This document shows positions 10,791-22,025 of a DNA stretch of 64,000 nucleotides, in pieces. How positions within the stretch are numbered: the stretch's first letter is position 1; each line of letters starts with the position of its first letter. The DNA is taken from NCBI GenBank assembly GCA_964036315.1, contig OZ038500.1, forward strand, positions 58,080,946-58,144,945. Direction: 5' to 3'. Below the pieces are notes generated by a model that saw only the letters and a list, made by a program, of their open reading frames with translations, did no database searches and was not told the origin of the DNA. This DNA comes from Acanthosepion esculentum (lineage: Eukaryota > Mollusca > Cephalopoda > Sepiida > Sepiidae). The translations under genes were made by a program, and so were the position numbers.

Positions 10791-11047
10791 AAATTAATAT
10801 CCAATAGCTTCATATCTCGCACCTCACGCCTGTGGAACTCCCTCCCCTATTCCTGTTTCCCTGACAACTATAATCTCCAACTATTCAAATGGAACGTCAA
10901 TCGACATCTCCAGTTGCATTGATCTATCCGCTATCCTTCTCCACATCCTTTCCTCTATCACTCCTATCTGCTGTTGCTCCAAATCCTCTGTAACCCCTTG
11001 CGTGCTACTGGCTTCCAGCCTTGCCTGGGGTGAAAAGCTTAAAAAAG
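10790..11047 (+). mobile_element. CR1/Jockey-like LINE 3' end (short, 5'-truncated)
   Basis: Matches the last 30-40 codons of the 8.4-kb copy (TSRLWNSLPYSCFPD in frame) and its 3' UTR with a single 84-bp unit, ending GGGTGAAAAGCTTAAAAAAG. No start or palm. Same subfamily as 4.5, 8.4 and 29.8 kb. Confidence 0.75.
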
Positions 11048-11334
11048 AAATCTACTAGACGCAATACAAACTACTGCAAGTAATAATAAAGTAGATTTAA
11101 AAAAAATAAATTCAATGATTTAAAGATTGATGAAGGTTATATGATATAAACGAAACGATATTAGCAAGTAAAATAATAAAATAAAACATTATTCAGTTTT
11201 TAGTCATTAGCGTGTTAAACAAATATTTTTCTATGGCATGTTTCTCTTGTATTTATTAATAAATAAATATTCAAACTGCACCCGACACAACCAAAATGAG
11301 AAATTAGGTACAATGTTAATCTTCTTCTTTTTTT

Positions 11335-11525
11335 ATGTACCGTCTCTCTTCAAGAGGTGGGCAATTATATCCTTCCATAACACCCTATCTGTTGGCGATC
11401 TTAGCGACGTTTGTCCGTTTACCATCCCTCATACTCTCATTGCGCTTTCGATATATCTTGCGAATGCAAAATTCTCAAAGCCTTCTTTCCTCATTAAGCA
11501 TTAAACCTTTAGAATTCTCTTCCGA
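11335..11525 (-). pseudogene. RTE-like LINE C-terminal fragment
   Basis: Minus-strand translation gives LMRKEGFENFAFARYIES, then RVLWKDIIAHLLKRDGT, the ordered C-terminal motifs of the RTE tail seen at 3.7 kb. One stop between them. Confidence 0.6.
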
Positions 11526-12239
11526 CTTTTTGTTTTAAATGCAGCGTCCATCGCCACTTTCTCTCTTTCTGAGATCTCTCGTTTTATCGTTCTGTCTCCC
11601 GTCGAAAGTCTTCTGATTCTCATCCATTCCCACTATCTACTTGCGTCTGAATCATATTATTGCTTGACAGATAATTGATATTACACAGCAATTCAGCAAC
11701 CTTTTCTTTTATTTCTAGCTAGCCATAGAAGCAGCTCTTCTGGGGGACATCAGGCTTTGGGACAATTGGACTTTTACCTTCAGCGTCCTATATACGTAAC
11801 AGGTATAAGAATTTACAAATAATACAATTATTTCACATTTATTTAACACTTTAATTCGACATAAACTTTCTTCGTATACGCAACCAATCTCCGTAGTTTG
11901 TTTACATTCATTTTCTGCTCGATTATTATTTTCTTTTAAAATCACCATTCTCACTGATACCTTCGTAAAAATTCACCCATAAAAGACATTAGGAAACCCT
12001 CCTATTTGTCTCCTATTAGCCTAGCTTGTGCAAGCAGGGATTTAATAGTGATTTCACTGCCATCCTACGATTGGAGTCACGGAGCGGTTTGCTGCAAGGG
12101 CCCGGCTGCAAAATGTCTGAATGTTGAAACGGGGGCGCAAAACCTTCTGGGTTGAGATGGTCTCCATTCCGAAGGTTCTCTTATGCTATCGCACAAGAAA
12201 TGTGACTGTTGAAATAGCGAAAGATAAGTCCTATCCTAA
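11526..12239. other. No recognisable feature
   Basis: Mixed-composition sequence with a short GC-richer patch at about 12060-12170. No coding or repeat call can be supported. Confidence 0.35.
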
Positions 12240-12345
12240 ACGTTTCTTTTCTGGTACTAATTAACCGTAGAACTCTTTTTGACTTCTTACTTCCTTACAC
12301 CAACAATACCTTAAAGGCAACGTCAATCGATATCTTCTGTCTTCC
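12240..12345 (+). pseudogene. Possible LINE RT tail remnant
   Basis: A decayed stretch ends in GNVNRYLLSS in shifting frames, the usual last residues of CR1/Jockey-like RTs here, followed by a T/C-rich 3'-UTR-like segment. Very short. Confidence 0.3.
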
Positions 12346-12658
12346 TGAAAACCTTATTGTCCTTGCTCCCACCAAAAGTTTTCTCATACTCTTCCATTGA
12401 CAGTAATCCTTTGCATATTATTGTCATTACCTCTTTCCTTTGTTTCTGGCCTAAATTTTATACAGTGATACAGTCGTTTCGACTTAAGTTATTTTCCAAG
12501 ATACGTCAGTATTTCTTAAATATTATATGGAAAAATAAAACTCGCCTTAGGTAGTTTTACCTGAATTTACATAGGCCGTTAAAAATATTACAAACGTCAA
12601 AACAATAAAATAACAATAAACATATACAATCATATTTAAATATATTTAAAAATAATAT

Positions 12659-12661
<3 letters not shown>

Positions 12662-12717
<56 letters not shown>
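12662..12717. repeat. (TA)n microsatellite
   Basis: Uninterrupted TA repeat of about 55 bp. Confidence 0.98.
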
Positions 12718-12720
<3 letters not shown>

Positions 12721-13598
12721 CAAAAACAAAAATAATTATCATAAATTATGTTCAACAGATGTCATTATTTCAAATTCCTGCCAACAGACCGCACTTGTGC
12801 GTTGTTTTCCGCTCCAAAACCGATTTTGAATTTAGACTTGTTTACATTTGTGCTCTGCCGTTGATGTTCTTTCATTTAAATTTTAATTATAATTTAGAAT
12901 ACATTTCTTCTCTTGAAAAGTCCCAGTGCAATTATTTTTTACTAATTATTTTATTATATAATTATTTAATTCAGAATACTGTATGTAGCTATAAGAAATA
13001 TTGTAATAGGCAATGAGTAGTGTTTATTTGCGGTTTATAGTGTGGTTATTTCGATTTTTTCGACCTAAGTCGTGTCCTCTAGAACCATTTAACGGCATAG
13101 GGTGAAGTATACCTGTATATGTGTTTTATCCAGTTAGTAAGCAGTGATTTCAAAGCAATTACCCTGACATCCAATGACTGGATTTCCGTATATTGGGGTT
13201 TCTCTTGTCAAAATATTTTAAGAATATGTAACGGAGTATGTTGAGAACGAATATCACCCGTAAATGCAAAGAATATAATGAGTATAAATAAATGTAGATA
13301 AACAGATGGAGACAGAATATGTAACACGACTGAAACATACCGGGTGTAACAGCAAAATTGTCCAATTGTTAGATTAAGCTCTGAACCGTTGTATCTTAAA
13401 AATGATTAAATATATCTTACTGAAATACTTCGAGCTTTTTATAACACTATTGGACTCTACTTTGAGCAATAAGAATGTATAATTACTCTCTAAGGTTAAC
13501 AGAAAAATTGTGATGAAATCGATTATAAACGAAAATGACATGTTCATCATTAATTAATCATAGATAACAATCGGAAACTCGTGAAGGATTGAAATAAA

Positions 13599-13599
<1 letters not shown>

Positions 13600-13653
<54 letters not shown>
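13600..13653. repeat. (TA)n at the deletion junction of the mariner derivative
   Basis: About 54 bp of TA. The related copy at 39051-39063 has only about 12 bp of TA at the same internal position, so the run expanded in place after the deletion. Confidence 0.9.
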
Positions 13654-13657
<4 letters not shown>

Positions 13658-14225
13658 CAGGATCATTTTCCAACTTATTCAAGATGATCTTCGCCCTCTC
13701 TAACCTTCTAACTCTCTGTCCTGGAGTAACAAGTTGTCTCACGCCTTTCACGCACGATTTCATTTATAAGTCTTTTTTTCACTGCTCTTTGATCTGCCAT
13801 AGGTAAAAATCCTCTCTTACGTGCTAAAAGTTTTATGGGTTGAGTTGGATCTTTTCTAATTGATCTCTTTAGCACTAAGTTGAAATGATAATCCTGTTGT
13901 AACCTACTGATCCAGTTTTCCTCTCTACTGTTCCCTCTTTTAAAAACTTATTCGCCGTTCCTTTGATTTTTTTTAAATGGACTTTGAAGATGGAAGTCAG
14001 GGTATGTATGTTGTTAACATTACTGGAGGTCTGAATGATTTTTCCCCCCACCATTGCTCAGTTGAGATGACAGTGTGGCTAACACAAAACGATTTTAACC
14101 TGTTTTATTTCTAGTTGAATAACTCAAAGGTTTTTTCAGTGATTCTTAAGACAAATGGTATCAAGTTCAGAATGAACGTCTTATCTGAAAATCTGAAAAA
14201 AGAAACTCAAGTAGTTTAGAGGTTT

Positions 14226-14228
<3 letters not shown>

Positions 14229-14288
<60 letters not shown>
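14229..14288. repeat. (TA)n microsatellite
   Basis: About 60 bp TA, inside the mariner derivative close to its 5' TIR. Confidence 0.97.
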
Positions 14289-14291
<3 letters not shown>

Positions 14292-14575
14292 TATTTTGTG
14301 GGATAGACAATTATAATATAACACGATATGGACAATTTTGCTGTTACACTCGGTATACGGTATAGAGAGGTATCAGACAAAATGGGTGGCGTTGTAAAAG
14401 CAAAACCTCAGTGATTGTTATGGTCCAAGGTTAGGACCAAGGAAGAGCAACACGAACACAAGAGTAGAAATAACAAAGATATATTACACGAAATAATAAT
14501 ACAAGATGTGGAAGGTGTTAGCATGACTGTCAGTATGGTTTGGAGTGAACTACTATTGGCTCGACTCGATTCCGT

Positions 14576-14578
<3 letters not shown>

Positions 14579-14611
<33 letters not shown>
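14579..14611. repeat. (CT)n microsatellite
   Basis: About 32 bp of CT; flanking sequence 14344-15354 shows no other feature I can name. Confidence 0.95.
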
Positions 14612-14612
<1 letters not shown>

Positions 14613-15354
14613 AGAGGCGCAGTATTCATAGTGTCAAGAAGAGTTCACTCTGTCGTTATAGGTAAGGGCCCATAACAGTGATGTAACCACGTGCGACCGA
14701 ACATGAACCAAAATTGGAGAAAGGGAAAAAAACAACATTGTTAATTCTTCATTTATATGATTTAATTGCAGATTTAAAAGGACACTCAAAGTGAATGGCG
14801 TTATGCTGTCTTTGTAGCAACGAGAAGAATGAATTTTGTCTACGTGATGCCAGCTAAATCAGCTTAACCGTAACTTTAATTTTAGCCACCGGTACTGTGA
14901 GAATTTCTGCCTACCAAATACATTACGTCCACAGAAAATGAATTTTAACATAAATATTACCTGTGTATAGTACAACCGATCAGGGAAAATGCATGATGTT
15001 TTACTTCTTTCCAAAAATTAACTGTATTTAGTACGACCCCATATTTTTTGTGTAAAACATCTCGAACTATACTCGAGTAGTTACGGCATCATTCGTCTTC
15101 TGATGAAGAGTGAGCGAAGGAGAATTAGATCAGAAATAAGAAAAGAACATTGCTGTTATCTTAAAGACGCTGAAAAAAAATTATACCTTAAAGAGTAATA
15201 TAAATACAGAAGGATGTATACTTATGTTTCTTAGATTGATCAGAAGCGTTTGATAAGGTAAGACAAAAAGAATTGTTTGAAATGCAAGCTAAGTCTGACC
15301 AATTTGTCAAAGATTTAATAATACGGTACCTATACTGGCAGCAACATTTTGCAT

Positions 15355-15508
<154 letters not shown>

Positions 15509-15546
15509 AGGGTTTCTGTCAGGGTTTCAATTCTCAGTCGTGGAAG

Positions 15547-15590
15547 CTGATGAGTCCCAAACATAGGACGAAACGGCTGTCCAGTGCTTT
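15547..15590 (+). ncRNA. Hammerhead ribozyme, family A copy 1 (stem I lost)
   Basis: Core CTGATGA 15547-15553, stem II GTCC/GGAC, GAAA 15570-15573, stem III ACGGCTGT (one G-U), cleavage-site C 15581. The upstream half of stem I has been deleted relative to copy 2 (AAG in place of GCGCTG), so folding of this copy is doubtful. Confidence 0.65.
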
Positions 15591-15851
15591 CTGCATTCTG
15601 TTGAAGTTTCAGACACGATGAATCACTTAAATATAATTATCAAATCCTCCTACTAATTTCTGTCATGTGTATATCATTGCTTGAACCGGCGTCTAATGCT
15701 CTAGAGTGAGCGGCTTGGTGATAGTAGTCGTGGCTCCAGGGGACACAGTCCTATGGTTAGAGAGAATCTCAGTAGAGTTCCACCAGGGATTATGTGAGCG
15801 AGCGGCGCTATATTGAGTCTGATTTGCTCCCTCTTCGTCACCGAGGCCCGT

Positions 15852-15898
15852 TGGAGCAGGTGGTATGATGTTTGCTTGACAATCAGGGTTTCAATTCT
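15852..15898 (+). promoter_or_regulatory. tRNA-like A/B boxes just upstream of hammerhead A
   Basis: A-box-like TGGAGCAGGTGG at 15852-15863 (10 of 12 to TRGCNNARYNGG) and B-box-like GTTTCAATTCT at 15888-15898 (9 of 11). Spacing is 24 bases, shorter than in most tRNAs. The B-box-like part is also present upstream of the first ribozyme and in the 37.7-kb copy. Suggestive of Pol III transcription, not proof. Confidence 0.45.
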
Positions 15899-15911
15899 CG
15901 GTAGTGGATGC

Positions 15912-15958
15912 GCGCTGCTGATGAGTCCCAAACATAGGACGAAACGGCCGTCCAGTGC
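15912..15958 (+). ncRNA. Hammerhead ribozyme, family A copy 2 (complete)
   Basis: Stem I GCGCTG (15912-15917) pairs with CAGTGC (15953-15958) with one G-U. Core CTGATGA 15918-15924; stem II GTCC/GGAC with 8-nt loop; GAAA 15941-15944; stem III is the palindrome ACGGCCGT (15944-15951); cleavage after C 15952. All catalytic positions (C3, G5, G8, G12, A15.1-U16.1, H17) are intact. The ultra-short stem III is typical of Penelope/retrozyme hammerheads, which tend to act as dimers. Confidence 0.85.
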
Positions 15959-16039
15959 TTTCTTCATTGTGTTGAGGTTTCAGACACGATGAATTACTTA
16001 AATATAATTATCAAATCCTCCTACTAATTTCTGTCATAT

Positions 16040-16214
16040 ATATATTTACAGATTCATTTCTGTAGTTCACTGCAAGTAGAAAATTATTTTTCTCCTGATG
16101 ATGGCCATGTTGGCCCAAACTAGCCGAGGAATCTAAATGAAATAATAATAAAAACGAAGGAATATTAATATACAACACAGTGTGTCTGATAATTTTTTAA
16201 TATTTTTTATTGTT

Positions 16215-16216
<2 letters not shown>
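16040..16216 (+). mobile_element. Family D hammerhead element, copy 1, ending at (TA)n
   Basis: About 175 bp shared with the minus strand at 27998-28170, from TTCACTGC through ATTAATATACAAC to TTATTGTTCAA, where (TA)n begins (the other copy meets (CA)n). It abuts the end of the family A tandem. Confidence 0.7.
16089..16131 (+). ncRNA. Hammerhead motif, family D copy 1 (G12 mutated)
   Basis: Stem I TTTCTC/GAGGAA (one G-U), core CTGATGA 16095-16101, stem II GGCCA/TGGCC with 3-nt loop, then CAAA instead of GAAA, stem III ACTAGC (from palindrome ACTAGT). G12 is catalytic, so this copy should be inactive. A spare U precedes stem II as in copy 2. Confidence 0.65.

Positions 16217-16250
<34 letters not shown>
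16217..16250. repeat. (TA)n microsatellite
   Basis: 34 bp TA directly after the family D 3' end. The following stretch to about 17040 has no feature I can name. Confidence 0.95.
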
Positions 16251-16253
<3 letters not shown>

Positions 16254-17039
16254 ACCGTGTTCGGCGAAGGAGGGACGTATTCAACAAAAAATCGAAAATT
16301 GCTTTTTTCTTGCAAATTATTCATTATATCATAACTAAATATTTTACAACAAAATAAAGCTGAGTACACAATATTTCAAGCTGAATTTAGGTTTATAGTT
16401 CGTAACCATCCAATAAGAAAAGGTAACATCAACCGTAGATTTGTCGGAGGAATATCATTACATTATTGTTACATAATTATAATGAAATAATTAAGGTTTT
16501 TTGTCAAAGGCATTTGATCTTTGGTCATATATTAATTTTAAATATCCCTTTTTACAGGCTTTATTTTTTTAAATGGAATATGATCATTCTAAATTTCAGA
16601 ATTTCGCTATTGCCCCTCAAAATGACTGAAAGAAAGCGATCTAAAAACTACAATGGAAAAGAGAGGTAACAAAGCGTAAACGAAATGGCTCCAGTTTGTT
16701 CAACTTAAGAAACTTAGCATTGCAGCCAAAGTATTTTAAAATGCTGCCAATAACAAAGGAGAAAATGAAAATACCTAACGACAAATCGAATATAGCATCA
16801 GAATTTATATTATTTTTATTTGACAGAAAAAAATATAAATGATGAATTATAATATTTAGAAAAAATGATATATATATGTGGGTCACGAAATGACTTTGCA
16901 GTAGAATCAGTGTAAGGCCAAGCTAACGTTCTCAGCTGATATGACATGAAATGGAAATACTGTATTGAATCCATTGCTAGTCAGCTGCTAAAAAAGCGTA
17001 TTCACTGTGTCGTGCGACTTAATTTTTCTCTCCAGAATC

Positions 17040-17600
17040 TTTCTTACATATCTATATGTCTACAATTCGCCTATCGTTATAATATTGCTGTCCGGTGCCT
17101 CTGCTATTTACCTTGAGCTCCTTGATAAAATCCAAAGAAGAATCAGCAATATTATTGGTCCTGATCTGGCGTCTCGGCTTCAGTTACTTTTCCCCCGCCG
17201 TAAGGTTGCCTCTATGTCTTCTATAAAAATACTTTCATGGTAATTGTTCAAATGAGCCCTTCGGTATGGCACCAAGACTTTTCGATTTTAAGCGCAGTAC
17301 GAGAATACCGTCGAGATCTCATCAATATACAGTTGAGCTGGCCAGATGTAGTCCTAAATTCTATGCTAACAGTTTATTTTCCCACACTTCTCGCTTGTGG
17401 ATCTCCCTTTCAGCTCCATGCTTTCCAGCCAATTTTAATCTGCAAAAACTGAAATGCAATATCAATCGGTATCTGCTGTCCTCCTGATTACTCTTTCCTC
17501 TTTCCGTTCATTATTGTTTCTTTTCATAATTCTTCGACACTCTGTAACCCCTTGTCTTAGTGGCTTTACTGCCTTGCATGGGACGATACCGATTTAAAAA
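17040..17600 (+). pseudogene. CR1/Jockey-like LINE, RT C-terminus and 3' end
   Basis: Reads SGASAIYLELLDKIQRRISN, IIGPDLASRLQLLFPRRKVAS, then after a frameshift APRLFDFKRSTRIPSRSHQY, and SRLWISLSAPCFPANFNLQK to a stop after NINRYLLSS. The 3' UTR ends ACCCCTTGTCTTAGTGGC...GATTTAAAAAAG. A second subfamily, related to 27, 29 and 44 kb. One frameshift near 17235 breaks it. Confidence 0.75.
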
Positions 17601-17839
17601 AGAAAATGTAGAAAAACAAAAAACAATTCCTTCGTCACCTCAGTGCTTTTTTCAATCCCTTGTGAATTACTTAAAATAAATATTGGTCAGGAATTAAACA
17701 GAATTCTGAGATTAGAAAATCCAGGAGAAGACACCTGCATACGGTTTGAAAAGGATATCAATAAATGCAATAGAATAGAAATGGGAATAAACAAATATGT
17801 GTCCTCTCACCGGACTCATTTAATGTTTATAGTGAAGTA

Positions 17840-18990
17840 ATCCTCAGAGAATTAGAAGTCCTACGAGAATTAATTAATGGCGGTTACAGTCTTAACAATA
17901 TTAGATATGCAGAGGACCCAGTCTCGATAGCAGTCACAAAAAGAAACTCCTACAGAAAATAGTAAAAGAAAGCGAAGAGAAAGGACTAAACATCACTTGT
18001 AAGAAGACATAATTCATCGTCGTCATAAAAAAGAGCCCAACATGTGAATTACAAATAGGAGGTGCGCAAAATAAAGCAAGTACCCGATTTCAAATATCTA
18101 GGAAGAATTTAAACAGGGGAAGTTAATTTCGACACCAATATCCGAAGGTGCTTTAGTCCCCTCCCGGTCAATTATATTGGGAAAATGTTTCATTTTCAGA
18201 CGTAGTTTTTATTTATTTTTAATATAGTAGCTAAGGAACTGAGACACGTTGAAGTAACCTAGCGGTGGCTAACACATCTAACAGACGTACGGGTTAAAAG
18301 TGGGCACGTTTCAAGCTCAGAAGGGTAGGACAAGAATCAAGTTCGACGTATGAGAACATCTTATATCAAGCTGGTGTTTGAACGTTATTTTTGAACGTGT
18401 TTATTCGCCCGTGTCTACGTTGAAGAATGCGGTTAAAATAGCGAAGCATGTCTTCCAAAAGCTAAGCAATCTATTAAGAAACGGGATAATGTCGCTATAA
18501 ACAGAGAAAAGAGTAAGGGAATGCTATGTAGCGTCAGTCTTCTTATATGCCATTGACTGCTGGACAATATCTCACTGATGTAGATGAGAACTGAGGTAAC
18601 AGAAATGTGATTCTACAGAAGGATACTGAGAATTCTACGGAAAGATACTAAGAATTCTACAGAAAGATACTGAGAATATGAATTGAACAACGATTCCATT
18701 TTAGGTGAAATGGAAGCAAAAAGACGTTGGATATATACTTAACATCAGGAACAGAAAGCTGGCATTTCTAGGGCATATAATGAGGAAAAAGGGCTTGGGA
18801 AATTTAAACTTCACAGGATATGTTGAAAAAAAGACAGCCAAGAAAGCGTCGAATGCCCTACCTAACGCGATTTCGGAGATGCTTGGTAGAACAGGAATTA
18901 GGGGAGATGCCAAAAAGGCAATAGTTAGTAAGTGCTACAGAGTACAGGGAATTTGTTGAGAGCCATGATCGTCGACGTCCTGAAGGGACA
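17840..18990 (+). pseudogene. RTE-like LINE reverse transcriptase pseudogene, longest RTE copy
   Basis: Holds NVYSEVILRELEVLRELI then NNIRYAEDPVSIAVTKRNS, the RT box with YAED in place of the catalytic YADD; then VPDFKYLGRI, KLSNLLRNG, YVASVFLYAIDCWTIS, and AFLGHIMRKKGLGNLNFTGY at 18760-18830. The order is that of RTE elements from palm to C-terminus. Stops and frameshifts throughout, with an unrelated block of about 260 bp at 18160-18420 interrupting the palm-thumb region. No endonuclease. Confidence 0.7.
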
Positions 18991-21850
18991 CGGCACATAG
19001 AAGAATATACATATCTCTATAACATAAAATTGCTGAAAAGCATTTTTTCGTCTTAATTTTGACCTCGTAAGATTCGTAAACCAAGTCTCAAATTGATCTA
19101 AAGAATTAATTCCCTTGCGTTTCTTACAAAGACCTTACTTTGTTCTTGTGTTGACCTTCAGTTTTCGATTGATTTCTCCAGTATTTCCTTCTGTTCTTCA
19201 GCAAACAGAAATTCTTTCGTAATCCATTTTCCTCGGATATTTTTTCTTGGATGTTTTGAGCCATCGAATTTCTACGATTGTTTTTTTTTTTGTTTTTTTG
19301 CATTACAAAATTATTTCTTTTCGTCAAAGATTACATGTGACCGCAATTTTTTAAGCTTCTCAAAGAAAATACATGTTTCCTTTGACAGTCTTGTAATTTC
19401 GTATATCTAAAGGAGAGCCTACATCGTTTCTTTTTAATAATGTCTTTTTGTTTGGACGGGGTTGCCGGGAGAATATTGCTGGAAATTCCTCGGCCAAACT
19501 CAGCTTAGAGAATCTGACAATTTTCTTTTTAGAGGATCCCATTCTGGTCATGGCCGAGAAATATACAGCATCTTATATACTCGTGTAAGTCGCGATCTCA
19601 CGAATCATGCGACCCACAAATTTTCAATTATTCAAATGTTATTATCATGTATCTCGTGTATCATGCGAGTCCCTTATTTTAGAGACCAAATTACAATAAA
19701 CTAAACTCTTTTCCTGTATCTCTTTAATCCATCTTCTAGTTAAATAAGTTTAAAAAGTAAAAAAGAATGATAAAAGTATCGTTAGTAACGCTATACTCGC
19801 TGTGTAAACGCGTACAGCCATAAACGAACAAGAAGCAGCTAAACAGCTTATAAACGTAAACAATGGAAAAGATGCATATTCGCTATGTTTGTATTTTATA
19901 ATACCATACTAATATGTGAATATAACATGTATTATTATTAGATACAGTTAAGTAAAACATCAGTTTTATCAAAATCATGTTTATTTTAAATACAGCTGTA
20001 TTTTGACTACAGTAAATGGATATCTAGTTTGGTCAACGGCGTAGACAGGGCCAGCAGCACATAAGGTAATTTTATATCTCGTCCATGATGCGACCCCCTT
20101 AATATTAGCTTCTAAATTAGTTCTTCAAATGTCACATGATACGCGACTATATACAGTATATATTAGAATTAGAAATTGTACGATGATACATTATTAACGG
20201 CGATAATCTTAAAAGCATTAATTATACAACTATGCAAACCTCCCTTAACTATAACAAGCCAATTTATAAATGAAATGTTCATTTAAAATTTTTGTTTCAA
20301 AGATTTCAGGTAGTGAATATATCTTTCTTTGCGAAGCGATACCGAAGTCTGCTAGTTTCTTATAAACGTGGACCACGAAGTAGGCATATCCGTGTAAGAT
20401 ATTTGTAATTAATATCAAAATGTCCCATGAAGTTCGACGCAAGTATTTATTTTGGGATGAACATATAGGCGTTCCAGTGTCCAGAATCGAAGTCACTTTA
20501 TGATATAAATTTTCGACCACCTCGATATCATTACTGTAATTACAAGTTACCAATTCCACGGCGAAAACATTCAGCCGGTTGTGCTGTCATCATTTTTCCT
20601 CACGAAATGAATACCTAAAATTACGAGATGTGATTTTTATAAACAGTTTGCGAATAATTTTCTTTCCATTCAATTATTTTATTTTATTTTTATTTTTTTT
20701 GTGAGTTAGTATATATTTCACCTGACCTCAAAGAAAGATTTCACACAGCTGAAAATTGTCGCCGCCGGATATATCAGATGATTGAAATAAAATTTTTGCT
20801 TATAAAATTTAGTGAATGGATGTTTTGTATAATGACTTCAAAACTCTGATGTACGCATGCGTAGTTAAAAGTGCGCATGCGTTTGCGTCAACGCATGATC
20901 TTATTTGTTGTTGACTCTTGCCAATAACTTCAGTTTAGAAAAATATTACTTTTATGAAATTTGTCTGTGATTTAAAGAATTTTGTATATGTTCTTGATTT
21001 GAAATTTGGCGGAATCAATATTTTCCAGGCGTTAAAAGAAGACATTACGTTCACTATGAAATATCAAAATGAAAGCGCATGTATAATGGTAGCGCTAATA
21101 TTAACTGTTTCGTTATAAGGAAATATTCGGTATTCTTTTACCGATCTGCCAGTGATGCGGTCAGTAGAAATTTATAAAATATTTATTTTATTTTATTTTT
21201 CTTAGGAAAATAGGTTTCTCACGTCAAGTAATTGCTAATGATCTTTCCAATAGTGATGGAGGTTTTCTACCTTGCATTTTGTTTGAGGTAGTTTGGAACG
21301 TCAGCCTATTGTTTATGCCATTATACACACTTCCATTTAAAACGCTTTTACTGCAGATACTTTTTAACAACACAATGCCAAATTTTGTTCATTTTCTAGA
21401 GATGTTAATACAGGTTACTTTTTTATATCTTCTTTGAAAAGTCAGATGTCATTCAACCTGGATAGTTATTACTAAGTAGCGTTGAAACAAATACAGGCCA
21501 TATTTCACAGCTATAGCTATCTTCATAGTCAGCCTATGAACCTTTCAGCCCGCCTCTGTATACCTGCTATTTATACCTCACAGGGGCATATAACTATATC
21601 AGTAGAGAATTCCACTTATCCATTAGAAGCCGCCTGGCAAGCTCCTAATCCACTAAATGTTTAGAATTGATAGAAGACCTATCGCGCGAATCCTGTAACC
21701 CATCAGAGTCGTAAAAAAAATTATCTTCTTGCTCCTGCTGAAAGTCCACAAGTGATGCGGTTTGTGTTATCTGGTACAATGCTTTGTTTGTAATAAAACA
21801 GCGACAGTCCATGACGTTCAAAGAAAGATGTTACTTGTTAAGATCAACAC
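18991..21850. other. Largely featureless AT-rich stretch
   Basis: No protein, TIR or tRNA-like signal that I can name. Two things stand out: a loosely repeated phrase (variants of ATCTCGTGTATCATGCGAGT) near 19590, 19650 and 20075, and a cluster of GCATGCG palindromes at 20845-20905. Confidence 0.35.
20845..20905. promoter_or_regulatory. Cluster of (T)GCGCATGCG-type palindromes
   Basis: TACGCATGCGTA, GTGCGCATGCG and AACGCATGA lie within 60 bp. The middle one is close to the NRF-1 site TGCGCATGCGC. There is no adjacent gene to support a promoter, so this is only a motif note. Confidence 0.2.
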
Positions 21851-21854
21851 GCTT

Positions 21855-22025
21855 TACGTATCCACTGTGCCATGTGTCCTTGAGGACATCTGTGTATGAA
21901 TTTCTGGGTATTGTCAACCTAATGTCTTCACCAACCTTTTTTACCAGTGCTCATACTGCAATTTTTGCTGTTATCATATCATACTTTTACCAGCGCTCAT
22001 ATTGCAATTTTTGTTGTTATTATCG
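21855..22025 (-). mobile_element. 5' portion of a family B element
   Basis: On the minus strand, a leader with TTGCAGTATGAGCACTGGTA repeated twice at 43-45-bp spacing leads into GGACACATGGCACAGTGGAT at about 21850, the Arg-tRNA-like start. The same leader occurs in the centre of the 46-kb insertion. The part after the A box is missing. Confidence 0.55.

Larger units (their letters stand above)
13338..14343 (-). mobile_element. Internally deleted mariner-type element with TIRs
   Basis: CCGGGTGTAACAGCAAAATT at the left end (after TA) is mirrored by GGACAATTTTGCTGTTACAC then TCGG at the right end, followed by TA: about 24-bp TIRs in TA target sites. The minus strand carries a decayed transposase segment at about 13980-13655 (LERAKIILNKLEND block, with a basic VRRL nearby), typical of the region after the HTH domains. 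The catalytic half is missing; at that point sits a (TA)n run. The homologous copy at 38.7-39.24 kb has the same junction. Confidence 0.7.
15509..16030 (+). mobile_element. Family A retrozyme-like tandem: two hammerhead units 371 bp apart
   Basis: Two copies of a block containing GATGAGTCCCAAACATAGGA lie at 15550 and 15921. Predicted cleavage positions (after 15581 and 15952) are 371 bp apart, so one full unit is bounded by two ribozymes. This is the layout described for animal retrozymes and for Penelope-like pseudo-LTRs. No protein is encoded. The segment after ribozyme 2 repeats the start of the unit, then stops near 16030. Homologous single units, rearranged, are at 37.6-38.1 kb. Confidence 0.75.

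Noticed and set aside
15090..15125. CTGATGAAGAGTGAGCGAAG at about 15099
   Set aside because: GAAG instead of GAAA, no palindromic stem III and no stem I.
20825..20920. CpG-island promoter
   Set aside because: A few GCATGCG palindromes only; the surrounding sequence is AT-rich and no transcript or exon is evident.
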